Source: Ananas comosus (taxonomy: Eukaryota > Streptophyta > Magnoliopsida > Poales > Bromeliaceae). Taken from it: DNA of 64,000 bases. Both the position numbers and the translations under genes were made by a program. Location: the NCBI RefSeq assembly GCF_001540865.1, contig NC_033628.1, positions 8,029,971 to 8,093,970 of the forward strand, written 5' to 3'. The notes under the pieces were generated by a model. It was not told where the DNA came from. It searched no databases and saw only the letters and a list, made by a program, of their open reading frames with translations. Position 1 is the first letter of the stretch. The number at the start of each line of letters is the position of its first letter. Below are positions 54,190 to 64,000 of this stretch, in pieces.

Positions 54190-57100
54190 CGTTAGTGCAG
54201 CACGGTCCCGTTGTTCGTCAAAAGGCTGACCCGTTCGAGTGACCGGAAAGCATTGGCCGGAATTCCCTGGAAAACAAAGTTGTTTCTATTCCTTCAAACC
54301 ACCCACCATATCACAGCTAGGAGGGTGAGGCCTTTTGATCTCATCAACTCAGCAGGAATGGCAGAGGTAGCGGCCCAGAGGCTTCGAACGTCTCCTGGGG
54401 TGTCGCCAGGTATTTGCAAACCACCTACACTGAGGAGAAGGTATCGAACAAAGACGCAGTTGCAGAAAAGAGGGTCATAGCTTTCCGGTAGCACAGCACA
54501 GAGGACACAGTGTTGGTCAACAGCCATGCCCCAGTTGAGCAATCTGTCGGCTGTGAGTAATCTATTCCGCAGCAAAATCCAGACGAAGACTTTGACTTTG
54601 ATCGAAATTTTTAGGCTCCAAATGCGCCGGTTCATCGAGTTTAGCTGGCCTGCATTAGTGATGAACCGGTCAAGGGATTTGACAATGAAAATTTGATTGG
54701 AAGTCCACCGCCATCTGCACAAGTCCTGTTTGTTGCGAGGGGAGCATTGTTGGAGCAAATCTTTGAGTGCCGTCAGCTGTGCACGTCTTTCGGTGGATTG
54801 TGACACCACGAAACCACGGCAGATGAATCGCCATCTCCACCCGTTTGCATTCCAACACTGAGACAGTCGGGCATCCTTGTTTGTAATATTTGCAAAAATA
54901 TTTGGGAAGACGGTGCGGAGAGGGGTTTCACCAATCTAGATGTCTAATCACATCCTGATATTGTGTCCGTTGCCTAACTCGTAGGTTATACCACAGGTAA
55001 AGACCTCGCGGCAGCGGAGCACGCCTTTCCACCACTGCGAGTGGGGGACGAAGGCTAAACCCTCGTGTAGTGGCCTTCTTCTAATGTAGTAAATAGATCC
55101 GATTAGTTTGCACCAAGGCTGATTAGGCTCATTAAATAAGCGCCACCACCATTTGGTTAAAATAGCCAAATTCATGGATTCCATGTCTTTGATCCCTAAA
55201 CCACCTTCTCTCTTGCTTTTACAAATGGATTTCCAGTTGACGAGACATGCACCTCCGACAATTTTGGAGCAGCCTTTCTAGAAGAAGGCTCTTCTCAAAG
55301 CTTCTATTCGATGCAGCACCCATTGCGGCGTTTTGAAGATAGAGAAGTAGAAAAGCGGCAGATTGGAGAGGACCGAGTTGACGAGGATAAGTCTTCCCCC
55401 AAGGGAGAGGAGCTTAGCCTTCCATCCTTCGATTCTCGCCTCTATACGGTTGATGACCAATCCCCAATCCTCCTTATGAAGTCGCTTGTCGTGGAGCGGT
55501 AACCCTAGGTAGCGAAATGGTAGGTTGCTGGTTCTACATCCGATGATGCTAGCTAGTCTGTCGGCTTTGCGTGGGTTGTTACCGATGTAGTAAAAATTTG
55601 ATTTGTCCTTGTTAATCCTGAGGCCAGAGGCCCACTCGAAGATATTCCAAAGAACAGCAGGTTGCGCATAAAGCATTTTCTTGGCTCGCAGAAGAAGATT
55701 GTGTCGTCGGCGTATTGGATAAACACCGTCCGGCAGTCATCGGATGGTCCGATGCTGCGTAGCCGGTTATTGTTTCTTGCAACTTCGGTCAGCCGAGCTA
55801 AACTGTCGGCTACTAATAAGAAAAAGTTGGGGGAAAGGCAGTCTCCTTGCCTAATCCCCTTCCTTGCTTTCATCCACCTGGTCGGGATGTCGTTCACTAG
55901 GATTGCCACTTTGGCATTGCAGATGCATTATTCAATCCACTCCCACCATTTGTCAGTAAATTCGAGCCATTGCATAATACATCTTAGAAATGACCATCTT
56001 ACATTGTCGAAGGCCTTCTCGAAGTCCGCCTTGATGCTTGCGCATTTCCTGCCAGATTTAGAGCACCAGTTAACTAATTCACTTGCGGTGACGAACGAAT
56101 CGGCCAAAAGCCGATCTTTGAGGAAGGTTGATTACGTTGGGGAGATAATGGATGGCAGAGAGAGTGCGAGTCTGTTAGCCAAAACTTTGGAGATTATTTT
56201 TTGGATTCCATTAATGAGACTGATGGGTCGATACTCTTTCGCCTTGTGCGTGCCTTCTTTTTTAGGGATGAGACACACGAAGGAGTAGTCTGTCGGGCCG
56301 GTAAAAAGTTTGTCTTCTTGGAGCTCGATAAAAACCTTGAGAATGTCATTCTTAACCGACTCCCAGAAGGTTTGAAAGAAAAGGAGTGGGAAACTATCTG
56401 GCCCGGGGGGCCTTGTCACTACCAAGTTGGAAGGTGGCATTCTTGACTTCCTCAAGGGTGAAAGGTGCCATCAGGGAGTCAGGATTAAGTAGTCTGTTAG
56501 AGTGCTAAAGCCCGCTCTAGTCTCCGATGGACGTAGGGCAATCCTCAGCTCGCCCAAACACTCGCTTGTAAGATTGGAAGAAGTAGGATCTCTTAAGCTT
56601 ATCATCGGTGATTTGTCGACCCGCATCGTCCTTGATAACTTCAATATAGTTGTTACGCTTGCGATCGTTGGCCATTACATAGAAGAATTTAGTGTTGCCG
56701 TCACCTTCCTTTAATCAAAACTGTTTGGCCCTAATTTTTTGAAGTATTTCCTCCTCCTGTAAGATTAGCAGTAATCGAGACTTGATCTCAACTCTTTTGC
56801 GCAGCGTTTCCAGTGACAAGTTTTGTTGTTCTTCTAATTGATCAATGGTTTGAAGTTCCGTCTATAAGAGCTTCTTGATTTTAGAGATGCTGTGAAAATT
56901 TGTCTTGCACCATTCATTAATTCAGACCCTGCAGTGCCTGAGCTTGGCGGTTATAGTGAGGATGTCCGAGTTCTTGCTTGCAACCTCGCTCCACCAAAGC
57001 GGAACCTTTGAACGAAAATCCTCGTTAGAGAGCCAAACCCGTTCAAACCAAAATCTTCGCGATGCGGGAGGGAGTCTCGTTGAAAGAACTATCGGGGTGT

Positions 57101-57777
57101 GGTCAGAAGTGATCCTAGGCAGCGCTTTAACCTTACATAGAAGGAAAGATTGATCCCATTCTGTTGAGACGAGAAATCTGTCAAGCTTGGCAAGGGTGGG
57201 TGTATGTTGCATATTCGACCAAGTGAAGTTTTGATTAGACAAGGGTAGGTCAATGGCCTCAAGGTTGCTAATGAGGTCCGCGAATAATGCCATGACTTTA
57301 GCACTCCATGGGTTTCCTATTCTTTCAGCTTGATTTTTGGTGAAGTTAAAATCTCCGCAGATTACCCAATTGGCGGAGCATGAAAGTTTAAAGACAGTAA
57401 TTCAGTGCAAAACTCGTCTTTGCCATTCCAGGTAGGAGGCCCGTAGACGTTCGTGATGTGGAAAGACTTCCGGCTTGCAAGGTGAGTCAAGTAGAGAGAG
57501 TTAGCGTGTACTTTCGCAATAAGATCTCATCGCACCGAAAAAATTTCGAACTCCAACATGTGATAATACCACCAGAGGCCCCAACCGCAGGAATATAGTG
57601 GCATCTGTCGAAACTAGAGCCACAGCAAGAGCGGAGGAATGATCGGGATACAGAGTCTACTTTAGATTCCTAAATACAGATGACAAAGCAGTAGAAATTG
57701 GAAACTACAGACTTGACACAACGACAGTTAGCAGGGTCGTTGAGACCACGTAAATTCCAACTAAAGATGTTAAACAT
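54190..57777 (-). pseudogene. LINE ORF2: endonuclease, RT, zf-RVT
   Basis: Begins at ATG 57775-57777 (MFNIFSWNLRGLNDPANCRC), the start of an AP-type endonuclease. The endonuclease end reads LSNQNFTWSNMQ, LAKLDRFLVS, ITSDHTPIVL (56922-57293). RT follows in broken frames: PPGPDSFPLLFFQTFW and LIPKKEGTHKAKEYRPISL (56132-56455); MKARKGIRQGDCLSPNFFLL and the catalytic QYADDTIFF (55553-55909); GLRINKDKS, FRYLGLPLHDKRL, GWKAKLLSLGGRLILVNSVL (55278-55676). The zf-RVT domain (CRWRWTSNQIFIVKSLDRF, WSLKISIKVKVFVWILLRNR, CVLC) lies at 54294-54809. The YADD box and SDH motif are intact, but at least five frame breaks prevent a single product. Confidence 0.88.
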
Positions 57778-59200
57778 TGAGAAAGACAACACACACAAAA
57801 AAGGACAGCGTAGACGCGCATGAGGTCTGGGGCCTACACGACCACGCGAAGGAACTTGTGGAGCTCCTTGGCTTTGGCGTCGGAGAGGTTGACTCTGTAG
57901 AGGAGGCTCTTTGACTTGACTTTCTTACTTGTCCAGTTGCGAACTAAAGTCTCACCCTCGATGAGTCGGGCCTTCCTGCCATCGCCCTACTTAGCGCTGA
58001 GTCCTGATCAAGATTGTTAAACCTCGCGCTCAACCTTGTTGGTGTGGGGATGTCGCGGGTGTCCGTGGAGAGAGACACAGGGGGGCTAGGAGTAAGCTCT
58101 GCAATAGGCATGAGTCCACCGGCAAGAGGCTCGGGAAGAGCGAAACGCGAGGAAGCTGCTGGCCTAAATCCAAGGGAGCCAGTTGGGCTCAGGACTAGGC
58201 AGCTAGCGGGTGCGGATGTCAGGTGAGCAGGATGGGTCGCAGCCCAGTTGTGCGGAGCTCCAATTCCCCCTGGCATATGTAGAGAAAGTGGCCCTAGTCC
58301 CACGAGAAGTCAATTGTGCAAAAAGTCAACGCCACTAAATTCCCTGGCGCATGGAGGGAGAGTGGGCCCTCGCCCACCGCGACCTGGATGAGTAAACTAC
58401 CTGGCCACGTCAGATCAGGAGGACTCGGAATGGTCTGGGGTATACTTATGATCTAGAGTACAGCTGTGATCAACTTAGTGGAGAGGCAGGAGGGGGGGCC
58501 TGAGGGGATTGGACCCAAAAGGATCGAGCGGATCCCGAAATTAATGCTCCACAATTTTTCTTAGATGGAGAGAGAACCCCCGAGACCTATCTTAGTATAA
58601 ACAGCAAAACGAGAAACCCAAAAGTAGGGCTGGCACCTTCCAACTTCGAGCAAGGCGGCAATAATAGCGCGCCGGGTGGGGCAGGGATCATCTAGAGATG
58701 CTGAGGACGGAAGGGGTTTTCCTTGCGACTTTGTATGACGTCTATTAGAGTAGGCAGGGAGAAAGGAAATGGAAAGTCCTGGTGGGGAACGGTTCGAATT
58801 AGAACTGGGTGCATGCCAGCCGACCGTACCACCATCGACGGCGAAGGAAAGAGCGGTGGGAGACCCCAGTTTCGACGGCGAAGCGACGAGTGTGGCGGAG
58901 GAGGGCTCGCAGGCCGCACGTCCTGACTGGGAAGAGGCGCAAAGGCGGTCGCGGATTTTCGAGGAATTCCAAGAGGCGTCTGAGTCAGAAGCATCGTCGC
59001 CCGAGGAACGTCTCCCTCTGTTCGGCCCAGCAGAGCGGAGGGCGACGGTAGAAAGCCTCTCGTGGGGATTATGTTGGTCCGAGCCCTCGTTGTGAGGGGG
59101 TCTTCGCCCGTCGTCACCTTCAGCCCGAGCCCATCTCTCCAGTTGTATGAGCAAGAAGATTTACGAGTCTCCAAAGGTGATCTCTAAGTTTTTCAGGAAT
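57778..59200 (-). pseudogene. LINE ORF1, C-terminal part
   Basis: Pro/Ser/Arg-rich minus-strand coding sequence in several frames (57944-58303, 58561-59154), between ORF2 and the solo LTR. It is GC-richer than the surroundings, as is usual for the linker region of plant L1 ORF1. No defined domain; frames are broken. The assignment rests on position. Confidence 0.6.
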
Positions 59201-59205
59201 ATTAG

Positions 59206-61611
59206 TGTAACATATTGAAATCCGATAGCGATTATCGAACTTTACCCAAAATTGGATTAAAGCGCCGAAAGAAATGGTTGGACAAGTTCCAAGTAGCTTT
59301 CCAACTATGTTGGAAGGGTTAGAAATGAGTTTAAGAGAGGTTAGAAAGGTTTTAGCATCGACCGGCGCGAAGTAGAGTCGAGTCAGAGCCAAAACAGTAC
59401 TCTGGAGCAAAGTGTACCGGTACAACGTTGATGGTTGTACCGGTACAGCAAGCAACCCAAGGAGTAGTTGCTCTCGGGTTTGAGCAGAACTGAAAGTGTA
59501 CCGGTACAAATTGAAAGTGTACCAATACAAATTGAAAGTGTACCGTTACAAATGATACGAACTGAGAAAACTGCTCTCGGGTTTGCCTCTGAGTGATCGT
59601 GTTACCGGTGACAGCCCAAAGTGTACCGGTACACTTTGGTCTGGCAGCAAGAAAATAGTCTGCTGCAAATATAAGGGATTGGGGGGCCTAGTTGCAATTG
59701 TAGCAACCTATATTAACCCAAACCCCTCTCTCTTCACAGCATAACCACCCAAACACCTCTCCACTTCATTTCCCTCTTTCTCTCTCTAGCGATTGTGCCC
59801 TAGAGCAAGGAGAAGAACGAGAAGAAAGAGTTGAAGGAGATTTTGGTGGAGTTGAAGGCTTGGGAAGCTCTCCTTCACGGTAGACTTGGAAGAGCTTGGG
59901 CCAAGGTGAGTTTTTATGCAAGAACACATCTAGGGTTTGGATTTCTACCCTAAGTTTTGGAGTTTGAGTTTGCTTTTAGCTTTAGAACATTGTTGAGGCC
60001 TTGAATACATGAAATCCATGATTTTCTCAAAGTCCTCTCATGGTAAACACCTAGGGTTTAAAGTAGATGCCCTAAGAATGGTCCAAATGGCTTGGAAATG
60101 GTATTAGAGAGCTTCCTACATGCTTCTAAACTATCATTTGCTTAGATACAAGATCAATCTAAGAGAAAACCCTATATGATATTGTTAGGGCATGAAAATT
60201 GGGACTTTCGCCTCCGATCGTTTTTGAGATAAATTGACCTCTTGGAAACCTAATTGGGGGTATTCCCGATGCGTGGGACAACTCCGTTCGTCGAAACGAA
60301 AAGACTAGATATGAGTTTGTAGTATAAAGCCTAATCATTGGATTCCCTTCTATGTCTATCTCACCCTTTATTTGAGCATTATGTCAATAGTCATTCATGC
60401 ATATTAAGGTTAATTACATGTGAAAGATGGTTGGACTTCAATTACATGCTTCTAACGTAGATGAACATAGAGATTGATATAAACCATAGTGGACATGTTT
60501 GTAGAACACTATACTTGTGTGAATGTGAGACCGAAACTATGATAATAGTAAACAAAGGTGACATTGACAATAGAGACAAGATTGGCATCGAGAAATGACT
60601 CGTTAAACAAGATTTAACAATTAATGGCATTGTGACAAGAATGACCTAAAGAGTGGCATGAATAAATAGGTAGAAACCTATTATGATAGTGGCATTGTGG
60701 CTAGTGGCTATACATTTCCTAAGTGGAAATTCGATCGGTACTCACGATAAGTCTTGGCTTGAGGGTGGTAGCTCCCCCTCAAGCGGTGCGTTCGAAATTA
60801 TCACCACGGGGAGCGCGGTCCCCGAAAACGGTCCCTCGGGTCTTGGAGTGCTTAGAGCCTCCCCGAATGAAAGGGATTTTGGGTTTTGAGTTATTGAGGT
60901 TAACAAGGTTAACCGGTAAGATTGGGTAAAAGCCAAGGTAAAGTTATCGAAAGAGCATGCATGCATAATCATTCATATTTGATTATATATATCCACTGAC
61001 AGCTTTCTTGCAGGCATAGTATTAGCATTAGTATTGGCTACTTTTCTCTTTCTTTGAAATACTTATGCTTGAATAGACTTAGTGGGTAAGTCGGCGAGGT
61101 CGGTTGCCGAACCCACTGGGAATTTCGTTGTAGTTCTCACACCACTAACCCAAACGCGAGCGGGGCGGCGGAGGATCGAGGCAAGGGTATTGCGCCATAG
61201 CTAGTGGCCACCGGAGTACTTACATATTAGTCATTCCTTTTGTGTATATGTATCAACTTTATTTTGTTGATTTATAGATATAAAAGTTGAAAACAATTAA
61301 TGTATTTTGGAGAATGATTATGATGTAAAAAGATATTATGAATGAAAGCAAATGGATGTAATAGTTTTAGTTTACTAGTATTTGGTTTAAATGTAATCAA
61401 ATATTATGTATGGTTGTATGTTTTAGCTTAGAGCTTTCGCTTCCGTTGTTGCTTGCCCTCGTGCAAGCCTTGTATAATTGCAAATCTCTTTGTTTTATTG
61501 CGTAATTATACTTGTGGTTGGAGCCTTGGGCGTGCAGGGGAGGCTCTGTCCGTTCAGCGTCTGTTGACGTGGCCCGAACCCGACCAAATTGGCGGGGAGC
61601 GGGGCATGACA
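59206..61611 (+). mobile_element. Solo LTR, 2406 bp (element C/B group)
   Basis: Starts tgtaacatattg and ends gcatgaca; flanked by attag (59201-59205 and 61612-61616). No internal region. Shares with LTR C the start, the end (cggggc.tgaca), and the block gaacccactgggaatttcg... gttctcac followed by acgcgagcggggcggcggag (61080-61180). Its left part has an array of palindromic tgtaccggtaca sites. It arose by LTR-LTR recombination of a full element that had inserted in LINE ORF1. Confidence 0.93.
59413..59639 (+). promoter_or_regulatory. Array of palindromic TGTACCGGTACA sites in the LTR
   Basis: Four perfect copies (59413-59424, 59436-59447, 59497-59508, 59622-59633) and three near copies (59518-59529, 59539-59550, 59600-59613). 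The last perfect copy is the centre of a 24-bp perfect palindrome (59616-59639). In the U3 side of the LTR, so a candidate transcription-factor or silencing site; no known factor is assigned. Confidence 0.6.
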
Positions 61612-61616
61612 ATTAG

Positions 61617-62400
61617 ATATGTAGTTTACGGTGATAAGGCACCTGTAGCCGGAGAGGTTTGCCATGCGCACGCTGAAATTGTCCGCCCTAATAAATCGCC
61701 CAAATCCACCGACTAGAGCCGCCACCGTACGGGACGACCAGCACTCAAAGGGTAGGCTAACCAGCCTGATCCAAGCGTTGTAGGTTAGAGCCGGTCGTCT
61801 AGCTCCCTGGTAAGGATCCCATGCAAAGCAGCGTAGTCGCGTGTTGCCTAGGCTGAGGACATCCCTACGGATGAGATGCTCACTCTGCACCCAGTCGAGG
61901 AGGAAGACAACGTAGTCCTACTCGCTATAACAGGCAACGTGAAAATCTGTCGGGTATCCCCCAAAGCAATTCGCGAGTTCAGTGGCGATGGTGTCCTGTG
62001 GAAAATGTCCGAGGGACGCCGGGGGGACGACGTCGACTAAGATGGCGTTACGGCGACGATTTTGGCGGTCGAAGAAGTCGTCGGAAAGGGGAACAAAGGC
62101 GCTCAGGTACGCAAGTCGAGCGCACATTGCCCTGTATGCATTCAGCGGTAGGTGATCTATGTAGTGTCTAGCCTTGTGACCGGCCTTGAAGCACCGAACG
62201 CACCAAAGGGGGTCGCGGCAGTGGGAAGCCCGTGATCTTTTGCCAAGCACCTGAAGCACTGACCCTTGAAGGAGAAACGGCCAGGGCTTTGTGGGAACAA
62301 GGCAAAGGCTCTCAGTGGTGGGCGGGTACGAGGCAGGGGCAAGGAGGTGGGAGCGAGGGTGAGGAGAGCTTCACGGTACGTCTCCTTAAGAGGGGGTGGA
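61617..62400 (-). pseudogene. LINE ORF1: zinc knuckles and DUF4283-like domain
   Basis: Minus-strand frames. N-terminal side: FKGQCFRCLAKDHG then, after a frameshift, CRDPLWCVRCFKAGHKARHY (62157-62342), two CCHC-type knuckles. Next RNAILVDVVPPASLGHFPQD and CFGGYPTDFHVACYSE (61918-62100). A TAG/frame break near 61918 precedes EHLIRRDVLSLGNTRLRCFA, ALTYNAWIRLVSLPFECWS and VGGFGRFIRADNFSVRM (61617-61890), the DUF4283-like fold of plant LINE ORF1. The domain is then cut by the solo LTR. ORF1 proteins bind LINE RNA. Confidence 0.85.
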
Positions 62401-62940
62401 GTGGGTACTAGTTGATTACTTCTTAATTGCCTGTTGATCCAAGGCTTGTCCTTGGGCTGCAGATATATTTGAGTCCGAGGTAGGGGGATTAAATAACCTT
62501 GGGCCGAATATGGGGCTTTCGTGGTTGAAGTAGATGGTCTTAGTTAATGCTCTGCCATCTTTGTCTGCCCAAAGAACTTTCTTGGCGGGGGGGTTGAGAC
62601 TAGAGGGTCGAAGGTGGTTTGGCGCTGTACCATCATTCCCTAATGGGTAATTGGTTCCAATCTGTCTCGACTCCGGGGTAGAAACCGAGCCACCTACGGA
62701 GGTGCTGTGGGGGGGTCTTCACCGAGCGCCTGACCTACGTCGCGGCTCCATGTTTGCTTCAAACCATTTTTCCTCCAGGTGCACCAACATGTCCTTTCCT
62801 TTCCCCTCCAGCTTCGCCTGATTCTCATTTTCTATCCCCACCAGATGCACGATCAGCTTCTCCTTCCCCTTCCTGTCGACGTGTAGCTTCTCCTTTCCCT
62901 TCCCATCAACGTGCAGCTTCTCCTTTCCCACGATGCTCAT
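62401..62940 (-). pseudogene. LINE 5' end and ORF1 start region
   Basis: From ATG 62938-62940, 50 bases inside the 5' end, a 73-codon frame encodes MSIVGKEKLHVDGKGKEKLH and similar Lys/Glu repeats (three KEKL units). Its link to the knuckle-bearing part is broken by stops. It may be the true ORF1 N-terminus or a 5' leader ORF; undetermined. Confidence 0.45.
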
Positions 62941-63004
62941 GACAGCTTCTACTTTTATATATCGAATGAAAACTTTAGTTCCAAGTGTCCTGCATTGCGA
63001 ATAT

Positions 63005-63681
63005 TAATTTCTATTTTAATCAGATCACTCTATCAAACATGCTACAATGTTAACACACCATCTCCAGATCAGGGATGACCAGAAATAATCTAACATAGTT
63101 GATCAACCTGGCCCGATCCAAAAAATTACTAGATATGGACAAATTATTTTGTCCGAATTAAAATCCAAGTATGATAAGCAATTAAAAAAATTCTAACTAA
63201 GAGTTTAAATAGTAAAGTTAAATTATGGCAGGCTAGCTACTTTTTAAGTTTGAATAGTTCGTTTTAAAAAGATATATAAGGATCTCTGTGATTACAAAAC
63301 TTTTAATTTGAATACATTTTAATTTTAATTTTGATTTAATACACATTTTTACATTTTTTAGAAATTTGGAATAAAACGAAGTCCAAACAAGTTCGGATCA
63401 AGATACCTTATTTTAAATTGTGTTCCAATTTGAACACAATATATTGTCTCGTCTTGGTCTGAGTCATGCCCGGTAAAAAAAAAAAAAAATTCATTATACC
63501 TAATGACTGTCAGATTCATTTTTGTCCCGTACCCAAAGTTTTGCCGCGCCTACTAGTAATCAATGATATAATAGCTAAATCTGTTTCCCTACTGGTGATG
63601 AATGATGTAATAACTAACTCACTTTCCAAATTGTTCCTGGTTTAGAAAAAAATAGATAGAATGATCCAATTCAAATGAAAA
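63005..63681. other. Intergenic, no gene seen
   Basis: AT-rich sequence beyond the LINE target duplication; one A-run (63476-63489). Confidence 0.55.
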
Positions 63682-64000
63682 TGTCACACCCCGGGGTCTC
63701 TTTTTGAAATCTAATTTGAAATCGGACTATCTTTATAAATCGGAGTTAGCGGAAAACTGGCCTCTTTTTTATTTTTTTATTTTTTGATCTTGACCCAGAG
63801 ATATAACAGCTCGCCACAAATACAAAAAATTTTCGAAACAAACGGACATATCTTTCCCCTATTTGCACGGTGTAACACATATACAATTAACAATTAGACT
63901 TCCACTCGTACACACAATAATACTAGAAGTACAAGGATCACTAATTTCGCATCATACAGCTAACGATCCTTAGTCACATCTATTCATGTTCATTCACATA
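63682..64000 (-). repeat. Possible LTR end, running off the window
   Basis: On the minus strand the sequence ends CCCCGGGGTGTGACA, similar to the ends of LTR C (CGGGGCGTGACA) and the solo LTR. If so, a reverse-oriented long-LTR element extends past 64000. Only the end motif supports this. Confidence 0.4.

Larger units (their letters stand above)
54021..62990 (-). mobile_element. Near full-length L1-type LINE with a solo-LTR insertion
   Basis: Reads on the minus strand from 62990 to a poly-A tail at about 54033-54021 (T-run on plus). Flanked by tgcattgcaaatat (54007-54020) and tgcattgcgaatat (62991-63004), a 14-bp duplication with one mismatch. Removing the solo LTR and one attag leaves about 6.56 kb, a normal plant L1 length. 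ORF1 has zinc knuckles and a DUF4283-like domain; ORF2 has AP endonuclease, RT and zf-RVT. Many frameshifts and stops make it inactive. Confidence 0.87.

Noticed and set aside
55662..56288. 208-residue plus-strand frame
   Set aside because: Antisense to LINE RT including the YADD box; no domain of its own.

Overview
This is a repeat-dominated, AT-rich stretch of a plant nuclear genome. A commelinid monocot fits best and pineapple (Ananas) is my guess, made from the overall look of the repeats rather than from any diagnostic gene. I can support only one intact host gene: a two-exon LATERAL ORGAN BOUNDARIES (LBD) transcription factor of the LBD30 type on the minus strand at 21873-23167. Nearly everything else is transposable elements, many nested, plus microsatellites and assembly scars.

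Left part (1-16.4 kb): a decayed minus-strand Ty3/gypsy chromovirus (element A; LTRs at <=1099 and 9812-10889, gag, protease, RT, RNase H, integrase, chromodomain) carries a second minus-strand gypsy (element B, long LTR, gag only) inside its gag. A HindIII site followed by BAC-vector SP6 flank lies at 9256-9282, so the join at 9283 is artificial. Next comes an AT-rich spacer and a plus-strand element C: a 3.36 kb LTR (12202-15563), PBS and a truncated gag with two zinc knuckles. B, C and the solo LTR at 59-61 kb look like one long-LTR (Del/Tekay-like) group.

Middle part (16.4-37.5 kb): a CACTA-type MITE with ATA target duplication, a Tourist-like MITE with a nested second MITE, the LBD gene, a tRNA-derived SINE with 13-bp target duplication, hAT-type elements with perfect 8-bp duplications, two truncated LINE tails, and many copies of a MITE group with GGCTACTATACT ends. 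Those MITEs look modular: the same terminal hairpin module occurs with different cores, and the same core with different ends.

37.5-43.4 kb: a tandem gag-only LTR retrotransposon (TR-GAG type), LTR-gag-LTR-gag-LTR, bounded by one 5-bp duplication (acata). One gag is open for 424 codons; the other has three transition nonsense mutations.

Right part (43.4-64 kb): more MITEs, a second CACTA copy, a second SINE, two GC-rich promoter-like islands, then a nearly complete minus-strand L1-type LINE (54021-62990, about 6.56 kb without its insertion). Its ORF1 is interrupted by a 2406-bp solo LTR with attag duplications. The window ends in what looks like another reverse-oriented LTR.

Single-N characters (527, 7282, 9283, 19758, 31220, 36750, 48876, 51134) mark contig joins. 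Most are flanked by duplicated sequence and two also by snap-back inverted copies, so local structure there should not be trusted.
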